A DNA stretch of 64,000 bases. Origin: DASRAP01 sp964503275. GTDB taxonomy: Bacteria; Gemmatimonadota; Gemmatimonadetes; Gemmatimonadales; Gemmatimonadaceae. The notes below the pieces were generated by a model. The model was not told where the DNA came from. It saw only the letters and a program-made list of their open reading frames with translations, and ran no database searches. Position numbers and translations under genes: made by a program. Positions within the stretch are counted from its first letter, which is position 1; each line of letters opens with the position of its first letter. Positions 1 to 8,570 of this stretch are shown piece after piece. Location: the NCBI GenBank assembly GCA_964503275.1, contig CAZCZO010000012.1, positions 1 to 64,000 on the forward strand, written 5' to 3'.

Positions 1-11
1 GGCACCCCTGT

Positions 12-45
12 GAGCCCCGCTCGTCCAACCGGACGACCGGGGCTC
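12..45. terminator. Bidirectional terminator-like hairpin
   Basis: An 8-bp stem (positions 12-19 with 38-45) is followed by a C/C mismatch and a 6-bp inner stem (21-26 with 31-36) closed by an AACC loop. It lies just beyond the stop codon of the minus-strand gene ending at position 85 and could also end a plus-strand gene upstream of the window. There is no clear T-run, so assignment as a terminator is by position and stem strength. Confidence 0.5.
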
Positions 46-84
46 GCGTCGTTTCGGCCTGCGCGCCCGCTAGTCGCCCCGCCG

Positions 85-513
85 CTACGGCTCGCGCTGC
101 AGCACGCGCACCAGCGCCACGTGCGCGATCAGCACCTCGGGCGAGGCCTGCACCGCGTCGTCGTACTCCTTCTGGAACTGGGTGCCCTCAGGCTCGATCG
201 CCGTCAACGTGCGCACCCGGTCGCGAAGCGACAGCACGTCCGCCGCGAACACCGGATCCTTGGCGTCGGCCGCATCGTCGATCTCGACGATCAGCGCACC
301 GATCGGACGCAGCCACGCGAACCATGGGTCGGTCGTCAGCAACTGCAGGAAGGCCAGCCCGCCCTCGATGCGCCCCTGCGTGCGCTCGTAGCGGATCTTC
401 TCGGCTTCCAGCAACTGCTTGTGCAGGCGGAGCAGGGCGGTGCGGACCTCAGCGAGCCATGCGAGCTGCGCCGCGCTGGCGAGGGGGTCGGTCGGGAGGG
501 CGGCGTCGGTCAT
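85..513 (-). CDS. Conserved hypothetical protein, small and helical
   Basis: A 142-residue soluble protein with no signal peptide or membrane segment. The central part (about residues 24-80) is predicted helical and carries the strings AEKIRYERTQGRI and DPWFAWLRP. I associate these with an unnamed conserved hypothetical family seen in Acidobacteria and relatives, but I cannot assign a function. The start at 513 is chosen over a longer open frame (to 621) because a TAGAAT hexamer sits 5 bases upstream, fitting the leaderless promoter pattern of this window. It is divergent from msrB. Confidence 0.6.
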   Translation of the reverse strand: MTDAALPTDPLASAAQLAWLAEVRTALLRLHKQLLEAEKIRYERTQGRIEGGLAFLQLLTTDPWFAWLRPIGALIVEIDDAADAKDPVFAADVLSLRDRVRTLTAIEPEGTQFQKEYDDAVQASPEVLIAHVALVRVLQREP

Positions 514-518
514 ACTGC

Positions 519-524
519 ATTCTA
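519..524 (-). promoter_or_regulatory. TAGAAT -10 element, leaderless promoter
   Basis: On the minus strand TAGAAT ends 5 bases before the ATG at 513. No Shine-Dalgarno sequence is present, so transcription probably starts at or near the start codon. Confidence 0.45.
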
Positions 525-605
525 CTGCGCGCACCCGGAAATCGCGCCGGACTGGACGCGCGGCCGACCACGCATCAGCGTTCACGCATCCCACAGGAGT
601 ACTGA

Positions 606-1058
606 ATGACGGACCCGACACCGTACGCCAAGCCCAGCGATGCCGAGCTCAAGGCGCGCCTCTCACCCGAGCAGTACGCCATCACGCAGTGCTCGGCCAC
701 CGAGCCACCCTTCAACAACGAGTTCTGGAACCATCACGACGAAGGGATCTACGTCGACGTCGTGAGCGGCGAGCCACTGTTCGCGAGCGTGCACAAGTTC
801 GACTCGGGCACGGGCTGGCCGTCGTTCTTCGAACCCATCGCACGCGAGAGCATCGTCGAGGTGGAGGATCGCTCCTACGGCATGCGCCGCATCGAGGTGC
901 GTTCCAAGCTCGGCGATTCGCACCTCGGGCACCTGTTCCCCGATGGGCCCCGGCCGACCGGTCTGCGCTACTGCATCAACTCGGCGGCCCTGCGCTTCGT
1001 CCCGCGCGCGGCGCTCGCCGACGAAGGCTACGCGCATCTGGAGCGCGTGTTCGAGTGA
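606..1058 (+). CDS. msrB: Peptide methionine-(R)-S-oxide reductase MsrB
   Basis: Reduces the R-epimer of methionine sulfoxide in oxidised proteins, using thioredoxin. The 150-residue protein is a complete single-domain MsrB. It has the TEPPF string near residue 32, SGTGWPSF in the middle, SHLGHLFPDG, and the catalytic RYCINS with Cys123. The CxxC zinc pairs of many MsrB proteins are absent (the first position reads YVDVVSG), so this is the zinc-free subtype. Cys29 is a candidate resolving cysteine. There is no signal peptide, so it is cytoplasmic. An AGGAG sequence precedes the ATG at a normal distance. The next gene, a KefF-like oxidoreductase, also fits redox defence. Confidence 0.95.
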   Translation: MTDPTPYAKPSDAELKARLSPEQYAITQCSATEPPFNNEFWNHHDEGIYVDVVSGEPLFASVHKFDSGTGWPSFFEPIARESIVEVEDRSYGMRRIEVRSKLGDSHLGHLFPDGPRPTGLRYCINSAALRFVPRAALADEGYAHLERVFE

Positions 1059-1101
1059 GCGGGGGCCGCGGACGACGGCCGATGACGGGGCGGCCGACCT
1101 G

Positions 1102-1647
1102 ATGTCGGCACGGGTCCTCGTCTGTTTCGCGCACCCAGCACCACGCCACTCGCGGGTCCACGTGTCGCTCGCCGAGGCGGCGCGCGGCGTGGCGGGGGTC
1201 ACCGTGCACGATCTCTACGACGCCTATCCCGAGCTCGATATCGACATCGAGGCGGAGCAGCGCCGCCTGCTGGCGCACGAGGTGTTGGTGATCCAATGCC
1301 CCATGTACTGGTACTCGGTGCCACCGCTGGTGAAGCAGTGGTTCGACCTGGTGCTGGAGCATGGGTGGGCCTACGGGCGTCAGGGGACGGCGCTGGCCGG
1401 GAAGCGGGCGGCGCTCGCGATCAGCGCGGGCGGCCGACAGCAGGCCTACGGACCCGAGGGGAACAATCGCTACACCTTCGAGGAGTTCCTGCGCCCGGTC
1501 GAGGCGACCATGCGCCTCTGCCGTATGACCTGGTGCGCGCCGTTCATCGTCGCGGGGACGCACGCGATGACCGCCGGTGACATCGCCGAGGCGGCCGGCC
1601 GCTACGCCGCGTGGCTCGCCGACCTCGCGCAGGCGGGCGGCGCATGA
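1102..1647 (+). CDS. NAD(P)H oxidoreductase, KefF/flavodoxin-like ancillary protein
   Basis: A 181-residue flavodoxin-fold quinone reductase of the KefF/MdaB family. The sequence has the N-terminal VCFAHPAP phosphate-binding turn, the QCPMYWYSVPPLVKQWFD segment that contacts FMN and FAD, and a later GGRQQAYGPEG loop. In E. coli such proteins bind the cytoplasmic side of the KefB/KefC potassium-efflux antiporters and activate them. The stop codon overlaps the start of the KefC-like gene (ATGA at 1644-1647), so the same pairing is strongly suggested here. The ATG at 1102 is used; an upstream in-frame ATG would overlap msrB by more than 100 bases. Confidence 0.88.
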   Translation: MSARVLVCFAHPAPRHSRVHVSLAEAARGVAGVTVHDLYDAYPELDIDIEAEQRRLLAHEVLVIQCPMYWYSVPPLVKQWFDLVLEHGWAYGRQGTALAGKRAALAISAGGRQQAYGPEGNNRYTFEEFLRPVEATMRLCRMTWCAPFIVAGTHAMTAGDIAEAAGRYAAWLADLAQAGGA

Positions 1648-3545
1648 GCGGATTCTTCGTTGAGGCCTTCGCCTATCTGGTCGCGGCCGTCATCGCGGTG
1701 CTGCTGGCGCAGCGGCTCGGGCTCGGCTCGGTGCTCGGGTATCTGCTCGCGGGCGTCGTCATCGGGCCCTTCGGCCTCGGCGTGGTCGGTGAGGAAGGGG
1801 CGGATGTGATGCACTTCGCCGAGTTCGGCGTGGTGATGATGCTGTTCGTGATCGGTCTGGAACTGGATCCCCGGGATCTGTGGCGGCAACGCGGTGCCCT
1901 GCTGGGCCTGGGCGGGGCGCAACTGGCCGTGACCGCGACGCTGCTCGCCGCGATCGGCCTCGCGCTCGGCGTGCCGTGGCAGATGGCCGTCGCGGCGGGC
2001 GCGATCCTCGCCCTGTCGTCGACGGCCATCGTGCTGCAGTCGCTGCAGGAGCGCGGGTGGCTCGCGCTGCCTGGCGGGCAACGGTCGCTGGTGGTGCTGC
2101 TCTTCCAGGATGTCGCGGTGATCCCGCTCCTGGCCGCCCTGCCGCTGTTGGCGACGCTGCCGGTGTCGAGTGTCGAGGCTGGCCATGGGCACAGTCTGGT
2201 GGCGTCATGGCCGGCGTGGGCGCGAGGCATCGCGACGATGGTCGCGGTGGGGGCCCTCGTGGTCGGCGGTCGCGTGCTGGTCAGCCCGGCGTTCCGCCTC
2301 ATCGCGCGTTCGCGTCTCCGGGAGGCCTTCACCGCCGCGTCGTTGCTCCTCGTCATCGGCGTGGCGTTGCTGATGGAGTACGTGGGCCTCTCACCCGCGC
2401 TCGGGGCCTTCGTGGCGGGCATCGTGCTCGCGTCGAGTGAGTTCCGCCACGAGTTGGAAAGTGACCTCGAGCCGTTCAAGGGGCTGCTGCTCGGGCTGTT
2501 CTTCCTGGCGGTGGGCGCCAGTGTCGATTTCGCCTTGATCGGCGCACGCATCGGGACGGTCACGGGCCTCGTGCTCACGCTGGTGCTGGTGAAGTTCGCC
2601 GTGCTGTTCGCGCTGGGGCGTTGGGATCGCCTGCATCTGGACCAGCGCTGGCTCTTCGCCATCGGGCTGGCGCAGGGGGGGGAGTTCTGCTTCGTCCTGC
2701 TCAGCTTCGCCAAGGGCGTCGGCGTGCTTGACGCGATCACGAGCGGCGTGCTCGTGGCGGTCGTCGCGATCTCCATGGCGCTGACCCCGCTCGGACTCGT
2801 CCTCTATGACCGCGTGATCCGTCCGCGAACGGGCACCCGCGAAGTCGCGGCATCGCGTCCGCCCGACGACATCCACGGTCGTGCGCCGGTGCTGGTCCTC
2901 GGATACGGCGATTTCGGGAGCACGCTGGGACGCCTGTTGCGGGCGATGGACGTCCCGCAGACGGTGCTGGATCACGACGCGGATCGCGTGGATGTCCTGC
3001 GCCGCATGGGGCTGGATGTCTACTACGGCGATGCCGCACGCGAGGAACTGCTGCGTGCGGCGGGTGCCGCGCGGGCCCGTGTCGCATGCGTGTGTTTCGG
3101 CGACCTCGAGCAGTCCCGGCGCGTGGTCGCCACCCTGCAGCGGCATTTCCCGGCGCTGCCGCTGCTGGTGCGTGCGGCCGACCGCGGCCAGGCCTATGCG
3201 CTCATGGAGCAGGGCGTCCGCGAGGTGTATCGCGATGCTCTGGATCCGTCGCTCCGCATGGGCGTTGCGGCGTTGCGCACGGCGGGGCTCCCGGCGCACG
3301 AGGCGACCCGGGCGGCGCAGGCGTTCCGGCGGCACGACGAACGCCTGCTGCGGGAGCTGGCGAAGACCTTCCGCGCCGACGACGCCGTGGCGCGGGCTCG
3401 CGATGCGATCGCGTGGTTGGAGCGTGCGATGCAGGCCGACCGCCAGCGCGACCTGCTGCACGAGGAGGGGGCGTGGGACGCCGAGTCCCTGCGCGTGGAG
3501 TTCGGCGGGGGCCGGACGCCTGACGCCACGCCCGGACCGCACTAG
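1644..3545 (+). CDS. KefB/KefC-type potassium efflux antiporter
   Basis: A 633-residue monovalent cation:proton antiporter-2 protein. About the first 385 residues form a CPA2 membrane domain of roughly a dozen hydrophobic helices, including the QRLGLGSVLGYLLAGV and FLAVGASVDF segments. A cytoplasmic RCK/TrkA-N domain follows, with the Rossmann motif GYGDFG near residue 413 and a second-strand acidic DHDADR. A charged C-terminal tail carries helices. Kef proteins release K+ and acidify the cytoplasm during electrophile stress and are gated by glutathione adducts in proteobacteria. Translation is coupled to the KefF-like gene. The ligand here could be a bacillithiol adduct, given bshB1 at 59 kb (inference). 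Confidence 0.9.
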   Translation: MSGFFVEAFAYLVAAVIAVLLAQRLGLGSVLGYLLAGVVIGPFGLGVVGEEGADVMHFAEFGVVMMLFVIGLELDPRDLWRQRGALLGLGGAQLAVTATLLAAIGLALGVPWQMAVAAGAILALSSTAIVLQSLQERGWLALPGGQRSLVVLLFQDVAVIPLLAALPLLATLPVSSVEAGHGHSLVASWPAWARGIATMVAVGALVVGGRVLVSPAFRLIARSRLREAFTAASLLLVIGVALLMEYVGLSPALGAFVAGIVLASSEFRHELESDLEPFKGLLLGLFFLAVGASVDFALIGARIGTVTGLVLTLVLVKFAVLFALGRWDRLHLDQRWLFAIGLAQGGEFCFVLLSFAKGVGVLDAITSGVLVAVVAISMALTPLGLVLYDRVIRPRTGTREVAASRPPDDIHGRAPVLVLGYGDFGSTLGRLLRAMDVPQTVLDHDADRVDVLRRMGLDVYYGDAAREELLRAAGAARARVACVCFGDLEQSRRVVATLQRHFPALPLLVRAADRGQAYALMEQGVREVYRDALDPSLRMGVAALRTAGLPAHEATRAAQAFRRHDERLLRELAKTFRADDAVARARDAIAWLERAMQADRQRDLLHEEGAWDAESLRVEFGGGRTPDATPGPH

Positions 3546-3548
3546 CTT
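3543..3548 (+). promoter_or_regulatory. TAGCTT -10 element with CTGACG -35, leaderless promoter
   Basis: TAGCTT lies 7 bases before the ATG at 3556, and CTGACG (3520-3525) lies 17 bases further upstream. No ribosome-binding site is present. This is the best-looking -35/-10 pair among the leaderless candidates, and it overlaps the stop codon of the kef gene. Confidence 0.5.
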
Positions 3549-3555
3549 GTTCGCT

Positions 3556-4050
3556 ATGCGTCTCGCGTTGTTGGTCCCGCTCGCGATCGTCGGTGCCTGC
3601 ACGTTGCAGGACACCTCCCCTGCTCCCCCCGGTGAGGCGGCCCCCAAGGTGTCCACGGAATTCCTCGGCCTGCGCACGGCCAAGTACACGGCGTCCGACC
3701 TCGCGGCCGCCAAGGCGTGGTATGCCGAGGCACTCGGCGTGCAGCCGTATTTCGACGAGCCCTTCTACGTGGGGTTCAACGTCAACGGGTTCGAGCTCGG
3801 CATTACGCCGGACAGCAGCGCGGCCGCCGTGCGCCCCGAGGCGGGCATCGCATACTGGGGCGTCGCCGACGCGGCGCGGACGGTGGAGCGCCTGGTCGGG
3901 CTCGGTGCGGTGATCGTCGAGCCCGTCGAGGATGTGGGCGGGGGCATCCGGACGGCGACGGTGCGGGATCCCTTCGGGAACCTCTTCGGCGTGATCGAGA
4001 ATCCGGTCTTCGAGTACGTCACGACCCGGTCACCCGGACCGGGGCGCTGA
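3556..4050 (+). CDS. VOC (glyoxalase-fold) domain lipoprotein
   Basis: A 164-residue protein with a lipoprotein signal peptide (LAIVGAC, Cys15 as lipidation site) followed by one vicinal-oxygen-chelate domain from about residue 36. The domain shows the typical pattern KYTASDLAAAKAWYAEALG, then a GF.LGI-type strand, then a second half ending DPFGNLFGVIENP. VOC proteins include glyoxalases, dioxygenases and antibiotic-binding proteins. The usual metal-ligand Glu/His set is not clear enough here to say whether it is an enzyme or a binding protein. Export as a lipoprotein is uncommon for this fold. It follows kefC by 10 bases but appears to have its own leaderless promoter. Confidence 0.8.
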   Translation: MRLALLVPLAIVGACTLQDTSPAPPGEAAPKVSTEFLGLRTAKYTASDLAAAKAWYAEALGVQPYFDEPFYVGFNVNGFELGITPDSSAAAVRPEAGIAYWGVADAARTVERLVGLGAVIVEPVEDVGGGIRTATVRDPFGNLFGVIENPVFEYVTTRSPGPGR

Positions 4051-4054
4051 CCGC

Positions 4055-4073
4055 GGGGCCGCACGGCGGCCCC
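4055..4073 (+). terminator. GC-rich hairpin after the VOC lipoprotein gene
   Basis: A 7-bp stem (4055-4061 with 4067-4073) with a 5-base loop begins five bases after the stop codon. It has no T-tract but is well placed to end the upstream transcript before the next promoter. Confidence 0.45.
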
Positions 4074-4081
4074 GGTCCCCA

Positions 4082-4087
4082 TAGATT
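4082..4087 (+). promoter_or_regulatory. TAGATT -10 element, leaderless promoter
   Basis: TAGATT ends exactly 7 bases before the ATG at 4095, the same geometry as at 3543 and 30168. No Shine-Dalgarno sequence is present. Confidence 0.45.
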
Positions 4088-4094
4088 GCCAGCC

Positions 4095-4703
4095 ATGGAA
4101 CCCACGCTGGCGGCCACCGCCCTCGCGCTCGCGGTCGCGGCAGGCGTCTCGCCGTATGCGACGGTCGCCGCCCTGGGCGTCGCGCACAGGTTCGGCGCGT
4201 TGCCGGCGCTGCCCGGCTTGCTCGAGCCCTTGGCGTCGCCGTGGGTATTGGCCCTCGCGCTGGTCCTGACGACCATCGAGATCGGGGCCACGCTGGTGCC
4301 TGGCATCGCCTCGGCGTGGGAGGCGGTCCACCTTGCGATCCGGCCACCTGCCGCCGCGCTGCTCAGCGTGCTCACGCTGTGGGGGGGTGAGCCGATGCTC
4401 ATCCTGCTGGTCACGTTCCTGGCGGGTGGGCTGGCGACGGGCACGGTGCTGACCAAACTTGGCGTGCGCTTGGCGATCGATACCTCCCCGGAGCCGGTGA
4501 GCAACGGGATCGCGAACACCGGCGAACTGGGCTTCGTGGCGGCGATCGCCGTGCTGGTGTGGCAGCACCCATGGCTCGTGCTCGGCGGTGCCGTGGTGGG
4601 CGTGCTGTTGCTCGCGCTGCTGGTGCGCGCGGTGTGGGGCATGCTCTGGTCCAGTGTGACCCGCCTGCGCCGACCCGGCGGTTCACGACATATCCGCTCC
4701 TAG
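4095..4703 (+). CDS. DUF4126 family membrane protein
   Basis: A 202-residue integral membrane protein with about four to five hydrophobic segments (near residues 5-25, 45-65, 75-90, 95-115 and 155-185). The pattern AAGVSPYATVAALG at the N-terminus and TSPEPVSNGIANTGELG in the second half are typical of the DUF4126 family, whose function is unknown. The start follows a leaderless-type promoter hexamer. It converges with hrpB, leaving only 3 bases between the two stop codons. Confidence 0.75.
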   Translation: MEPTLAATALALAVAAGVSPYATVAALGVAHRFGALPALPGLLEPLASPWVLALALVLTTIEIGATLVPGIASAWEAVHLAIRPPAAALLSVLTLWGGEPMLILLVTFLAGGLATGTVLTKLGVRLAIDTSPEPVSNGIANTGELGFVAAIAVLVWQHPWLVLGGAVVGVLLLALLVRAVWGMLWSSVTRLRRPGGSRHIRS

Positions 4704-4706
4704 CCG

Positions 4707-7262
4707 TCAGTCCCGGCGCTTGCGGGTGTGCCCCCGATGTGCGTCGGCGGACGCCGGGTCCTCGGGCCAGTCGTGCCGCGGGTAGCGCCCGCGCATCTCC
4801 TTGCGGACCTCGGCATAGCTGCCGCGCCAGAAGGCAGCGAGATCGGTGGTCACCTGCACGGGGCGATGCGCGGGGCTGAGGAGCTCCACCGTCAGGGACA
4901 CCCGTCCGTCGAGGACCGTCGGCGACCGCGCGAGGCCGAAGACCTCCTGCAGGCGCACGGCGATGCGCGGTGCCGCCGCGTCACCGTAGTCCACGCGGAC
5001 GCGGGAGCCACTGGGGACCGCGACGTGGGTGGGCGCGAGTCGGTCCAGTGCTGCGCGCTGTGACCAGGACATCAGGGTGAGCAGCGCATCGTGCACCGAC
5101 ACGGCCGCGAGGTCCCGCAGCTGTCGTACCGTTCCCAGCTGCGGGCCGAGCCAGTCGTCGAGGGTCGCGAGCAGTGCCTCGTCGGATACGTCGGGCCACG
5201 TTGGGTCGTGGCGCCGCAGGAATCGCAGGCGGTCGCGCAGGGCAAGGGCGGCCTCGGACCAGGGCAGCGTGGCGAGCCCACGACGGCGGAGCATGCGGCA
5301 CACGGCTTCGCGCACCCGGTCCGGGTCGAGGTCCCGCAGCATCTGTTCGTGCAGCGTCAGCGCCCCCAAGGACTCGCGACGCACCGCGATCAGTCGCTCC
5401 GTGCGCTCGTCCCAGCTCACGACGTCGTCGACGCGCAGCTGCGTGGCGTGGACCGCACGCAGTTCGGCGAGCGTGATCGGGGCCGCGCTGCGGATGACGG
5501 CCTCCGGGGTGCGCCCATCGGTCTCGACGATCACCAGCCATTCTTCGTCGCTGAGCGGGTCGGGCCGGGCGAAGACGGCGCCGGTGCCGTTGCTGAGGAG
5601 GTAGCGGCCGGTGGCGTCCGGTCGCGCGCGCGCGATGCGATCGGGGTAGGCATGGGCCAGCAGCGGCCCGATGGCATCGTGGTCGCGCGATGTCGCGCCG
5701 TGCGGCAGTGCGCCGTCCCCGTCGGCCGTGTGGCGCTGCGGCGCGCGGGGCGGGCCGCCGTCTCGCGCCGAGAGGCGCTGGCGCCAGCGCTCGGCATCGT
5801 GGCGCGCCCGGCGGATGGCGTCGGCGTCGGCTCCTCCGTCCTGACGCCCCACCACGCGCGCGACGCGGGGGCGCAGGTCCGCGTCCGAACCGCCGTCGGT
5901 CGCATTGCTCCGCAGCAGGTCGCGCGAGTCGAGCAGGGCGAGGACGGTGGCGCCGAGCGCGACGTGTCCGGCATCGCGGGCCCGGAGCGCGAGGTGGGCC
6001 AAGCGCGGGTGCGCGCCAAGCTCGGCCATCGCGGTGCCGTGTGCGGTCACTCGGCCGCCCGCATCGAGCGCGTCGAGGGCCTGCAGCAGCGCTTTGCCCT
6101 GCGCGAGCGCACCGGCGGGCGGGTCGTCCATCCAGGGGAGCGTGCCGGGGTCGTCGATGCCCGCGATGGCGAGCTCGAGGGCCAGCGGGGCGAGGTCCGC
6201 GCTCAGCATCTCGGGGACGTCGCGCGTGGCCAGCTGCGCTTCGTCGCCGCGGTCCCAGAGGCGGTAGCAGACCCCCGCCGCGACACGCCCGGCGCGCCCG
6301 CGCCGCTGATCGGCGCTGGCGCGCGAGATCCGCACGGTGTCGAGGCGCGTCATGCCGGTGCGTGGGGAGAAGCGCGGGGCGCGCGCGAGTCCGCCATCGA
6401 TGACCACGCGCACGCCCTCGATCGTCAGCGAGGTCTCGGCGATGTTCGTCGCGAGGACGACCTTCCGGCGACCGCTCGCGCTCGGCAGGATGGCCGCATC
6501 CTGTGCCGCGGCGGGGAGGTCGCCGTAGAGTGGGTGCACCTCGATGCCCTCGAGGCCGACCAGTCGCGCGGCGCAGCGGCGGATCTCTGCCGCGCCGGGC
6601 AAGAAGGCCAGCAGGTCGCCCTCGTGTGCGGCACAGGCCTCCCGGACGACGCGTGCGACCGCGTCCTCGACCCATTCGCGCTCGCGGCGTGGGCGGTAGA
6701 GGGTCTCGACGGGGAAGGCGCGCCCTTCGCTCACGAGCACGGGGGCCGCGATGCGGGCGCCGACCGCTTCGCCATCGAGCGTGGCGGACATGATCACCAG
6801 CCGCAGGTCATCGCGCAGCAGCTGCTGCGCGTGCAGGCACAGGGCGAGGCCGAGGTCGCTCTGGAGGGAGCGCTCATGGAATTCGTCGAACAGGACGGCG
6901 GCCACGTCGTCGAGCAGCGGGTCATGCTGGAGCATCCGGGTCAGGACACCCTCGGTCACGACCTCGATCCGTGTGCGTGGTCCGACGCGGGTGTCGTCGC
7001 GCATGCGGTGCCCGACCGTCTGCCCGACCGGTTCACCGAGCTGTTGGGCCAGCCGTCGCGCCGCCGCGCGGGCCGCCAGGCGGCGGGGCTCGAGCATCAG
7101 GATGCGGCGCTGTCCGACCCACGGTGCATCGAGCAGCGCCAAGGGGACACGGGTCGTCTTGCCGGCCCCGGGCGGGGCGATCAGCACTGCGCGCGAGGCG
7201 CCGGTGAGCGCGTCGCGGATGCTGGGCAGGAGTGGGTCGATCGGCAGAGCGGTCACGCGCAC
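4707..7262 (-). CDS. hrpB: ATP-dependent helicase HrpB
   Basis: An 851-residue DEAH/RHA-type superfamily 2 helicase of full family length. Visible motifs are Walker A GAGKTT (residues 32-37), DEFHER motif II (126-131), MSATLDG motif III (SAT at 159-161), and the TNIAETS and QRRGRAGR motifs of the second RecA domain. The HA2 region and the HrpB-specific C-terminal domain follow. HrpB proteins are predicted RNA helicases whose role is poorly known; loss is often tolerated. The start is a GTG at 7262, with another GTG two codons later. The gene diverges from the dipeptidase gene with about 33 bases between starts. Confidence 0.95.
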   Translation of the reverse strand: MRVTALPIDPLLPSIRDALTGASRAVLIAPPGAGKTTRVPLALLDAPWVGQRRILMLEPRRLAARAAARRLAQQLGEPVGQTVGHRMRDDTRVGPRTRIEVVTEGVLTRMLQHDPLLDDVAAVLFDEFHERSLQSDLGLALCLHAQQLLRDDLRLVIMSATLDGEAVGARIAAPVLVSEGRAFPVETLYRPRREREWVEDAVARVVREACAAHEGDLLAFLPGAAEIRRCAARLVGLEGIEVHPLYGDLPAAAQDAAILPSASGRRKVVLATNIAETSLTIEGVRVVIDGGLARAPRFSPRTGMTRLDTVRISRASADQRRGRAGRVAAGVCYRLWDRGDEAQLATRDVPEMLSADLAPLALELAIAGIDDPGTLPWMDDPPAGALAQGKALLQALDALDAGGRVTAHGTAMAELGAHPRLAHLALRARDAGHVALGATVLALLDSRDLLRSNATDGGSDADLRPRVARVVGRQDGGADADAIRRARHDAERWRQRLSARDGGPPRAPQRHTADGDGALPHGATSRDHDAIGPLLAHAYPDRIARARPDATGRYLLSNGTGAVFARPDPLSDEEWLVIVETDGRTPEAVIRSAAPITLAELRAVHATQLRVDDVVSWDERTERLIAVRRESLGALTLHEQMLRDLDPDRVREAVCRMLRRRGLATLPWSEAALALRDRLRFLRRHDPTWPDVSDEALLATLDDWLGPQLGTVRQLRDLAAVSVHDALLTLMSWSQRAALDRLAPTHVAVPSGSRVRVDYGDAAAPRIAVRLQEVFGLARSPTVLDGRVSLTVELLSPAHRPVQVTTDLAAFWRGSYAEVRKEMRGRYPRHDWPEDPASADAHRGHTRKRRD

Positions 7263-7281
7263 GGGGTCGCAGGAATGCGCA

Positions 7282-7287
7282 TAGATT
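7282..7287 (+). promoter_or_regulatory. TAGATT -10 element, leaderless promoter
   Basis: TAGATT ends 8 bases before the ATG at 7296, inside a short AT-rich patch shared with the divergent hrpB. This placement favours the start at 7296 over the in-frame ATG at 7275. Confidence 0.4.
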
Positions 7288-7295
7288 TAACCGAT

Positions 7296-8492
7296 ATGCC
7301 CATCTTCCTGCTGTTGCTCGTCCTCGGGGCGACGTCCGTCTCCGCGCAACCCGCGGACCCGTACCTGGCGCGTGCGCATGCCGTGCTGAAGGCCGTGCCG
7401 TTGATCGACGGGCACAACGACCTGCCGTGGGCGATCCGCACCGACACCATCGCCCGAGGCGATGTCGGTCGGTACCCCATCACCGGGCGCGCGCGCGGCC
7501 ACACCGACATTCCGCGGCTGCGTGCCGGCGGCGTCGGTGGCCAGTTCTGGTCGGTGTACATCCCCGGGACCGTGGGGGACTCCGGCTTCGCGAAGATGCA
7601 GCTGGAGCAGATCGACATCGCACACCAGGTCATCGCGACGCATCCGGACGTCTTCACGTGGGCGTTGACCGCGAGCGACCTGTGGCGCGCGCATGGTGAG
7701 GGGCGCATCGGGTCGTTGCTTGGCATCGAGGGTGGGCACGCGATCGAGAATTCGCTCGGGGCGCTGCGGGCCTACTACGCGCTGGGGGTGCGGTACATGA
7801 CGCTCACGCACTCGGTGAACATCCCGTGGGCGGACGCCGGGACGGACTCGGCGCGTCTCGGCGGGCTGTCGACGTTCGGGCGGTCGGTGGTCGCCGAGAT
7901 GAACCGGATCGGGATGGTCGTGGACCTCTCGCACACCTCACCCGGTGTGATGAGTGAGGTGTTGGACCGCTCGCAAGCGCCGGTGATGTTCTCGCATTCT
8001 TCGGCGCGCGGGGTCACGGATCATCCGCGCAATGTCCCCGATTCGATCCTCACGCGGCTGCGGGCGAACGGTGGCGTGGTGATGGTCACCTTCGTGCCGG
8101 GCTTCGTGTCACAGCGGCAGGTGGAGTGGGGCCGTACGCGCTCGCGGGCGTTGGCGGCGGTCTCGTTCCGCGATGCGGCGGAGCGGCAGGCCGCCGAGCG
8201 CCAGTACGAGCAGGCGAACCCGCGCCCGAAGGCCACGCTCGCTGAGGTGGCGGATCACATCGACCACATCACGCGTGTGGCGGGGGTGGATCACGTGGGG
8301 CTCGGCGGCGACTTCGACGGGATCACCGAGGTCGTGGTGGGCCTGGAGGACGTCTCGACCTATCCGGCTTTGCTGGCCGAGCTGGCGCGCCGGGGCTGGA
8401 GCGACGCCGACCTGCGGAAGCTGGCGGGGGAGAACATCCTCCGCGTGCTCGAGTCGGTCGAGCGGGTCGCGGCACGCGTGCAGCGGCAGTAG
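7296..8492 (+). CDS. Secreted membrane dipeptidase, peptidase family M19
   Basis: A 398-residue zinc dipeptidase of the renal-dipeptidase (M19) family, which cleaves dipeptides including those with D-residues at the C-terminal side. A short signal peptide (about residues 1-18, ending SVSAQ) implies a periplasmic location. The mature protein starts with the zinc motif DGHNDLPW. It continues with GIEGGHAIENS carrying the bridging glutamate, DLSHTS, FSHSSARGV, and GGDFDGI near the C-terminus, so the enzyme looks complete. It is divergent from hrpB and followed by a repeat-rich gap. Confidence 0.93.
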   Translation: MPIFLLLLVLGATSVSAQPADPYLARAHAVLKAVPLIDGHNDLPWAIRTDTIARGDVGRYPITGRARGHTDIPRLRAGGVGGQFWSVYIPGTVGDSGFAKMQLEQIDIAHQVIATHPDVFTWALTASDLWRAHGEGRIGSLLGIEGGHAIENSLGALRAYYALGVRYMTLTHSVNIPWADAGTDSARLGGLSTFGRSVVAEMNRIGMVVDLSHTSPGVMSEVLDRSQAPVMFSHSSARGVTDHPRNVPDSILTRLRANGGVVMVTFVPGFVSQRQVEWGRTRSRALAAVSFRDAAERQAAERQYEQANPRPKATLAEVADHIDHITRVAGVDHVGLGGDFDGITEVVVGLEDVSTYPALLAELARRGWSDADLRKLAGENILRVLESVERVAARVQRQ

Positions 8493-8570
8493 CCCGGCGC
8501 GGCAGGCCGCACGGCGTGGGGTGGGGTAGCAGTGCGGCGGGCCGTGGGGCGTGGCGTGGGGTAGGAGTGC

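Noticed and set aside
5091..7295. Long plus-strand open frame running into the dipeptidase gene
   Set aside because: This part is antisense to hrpB and has no protein-like composition; only the part from 7296 on is the real M19 dipeptidase with its signal peptide.
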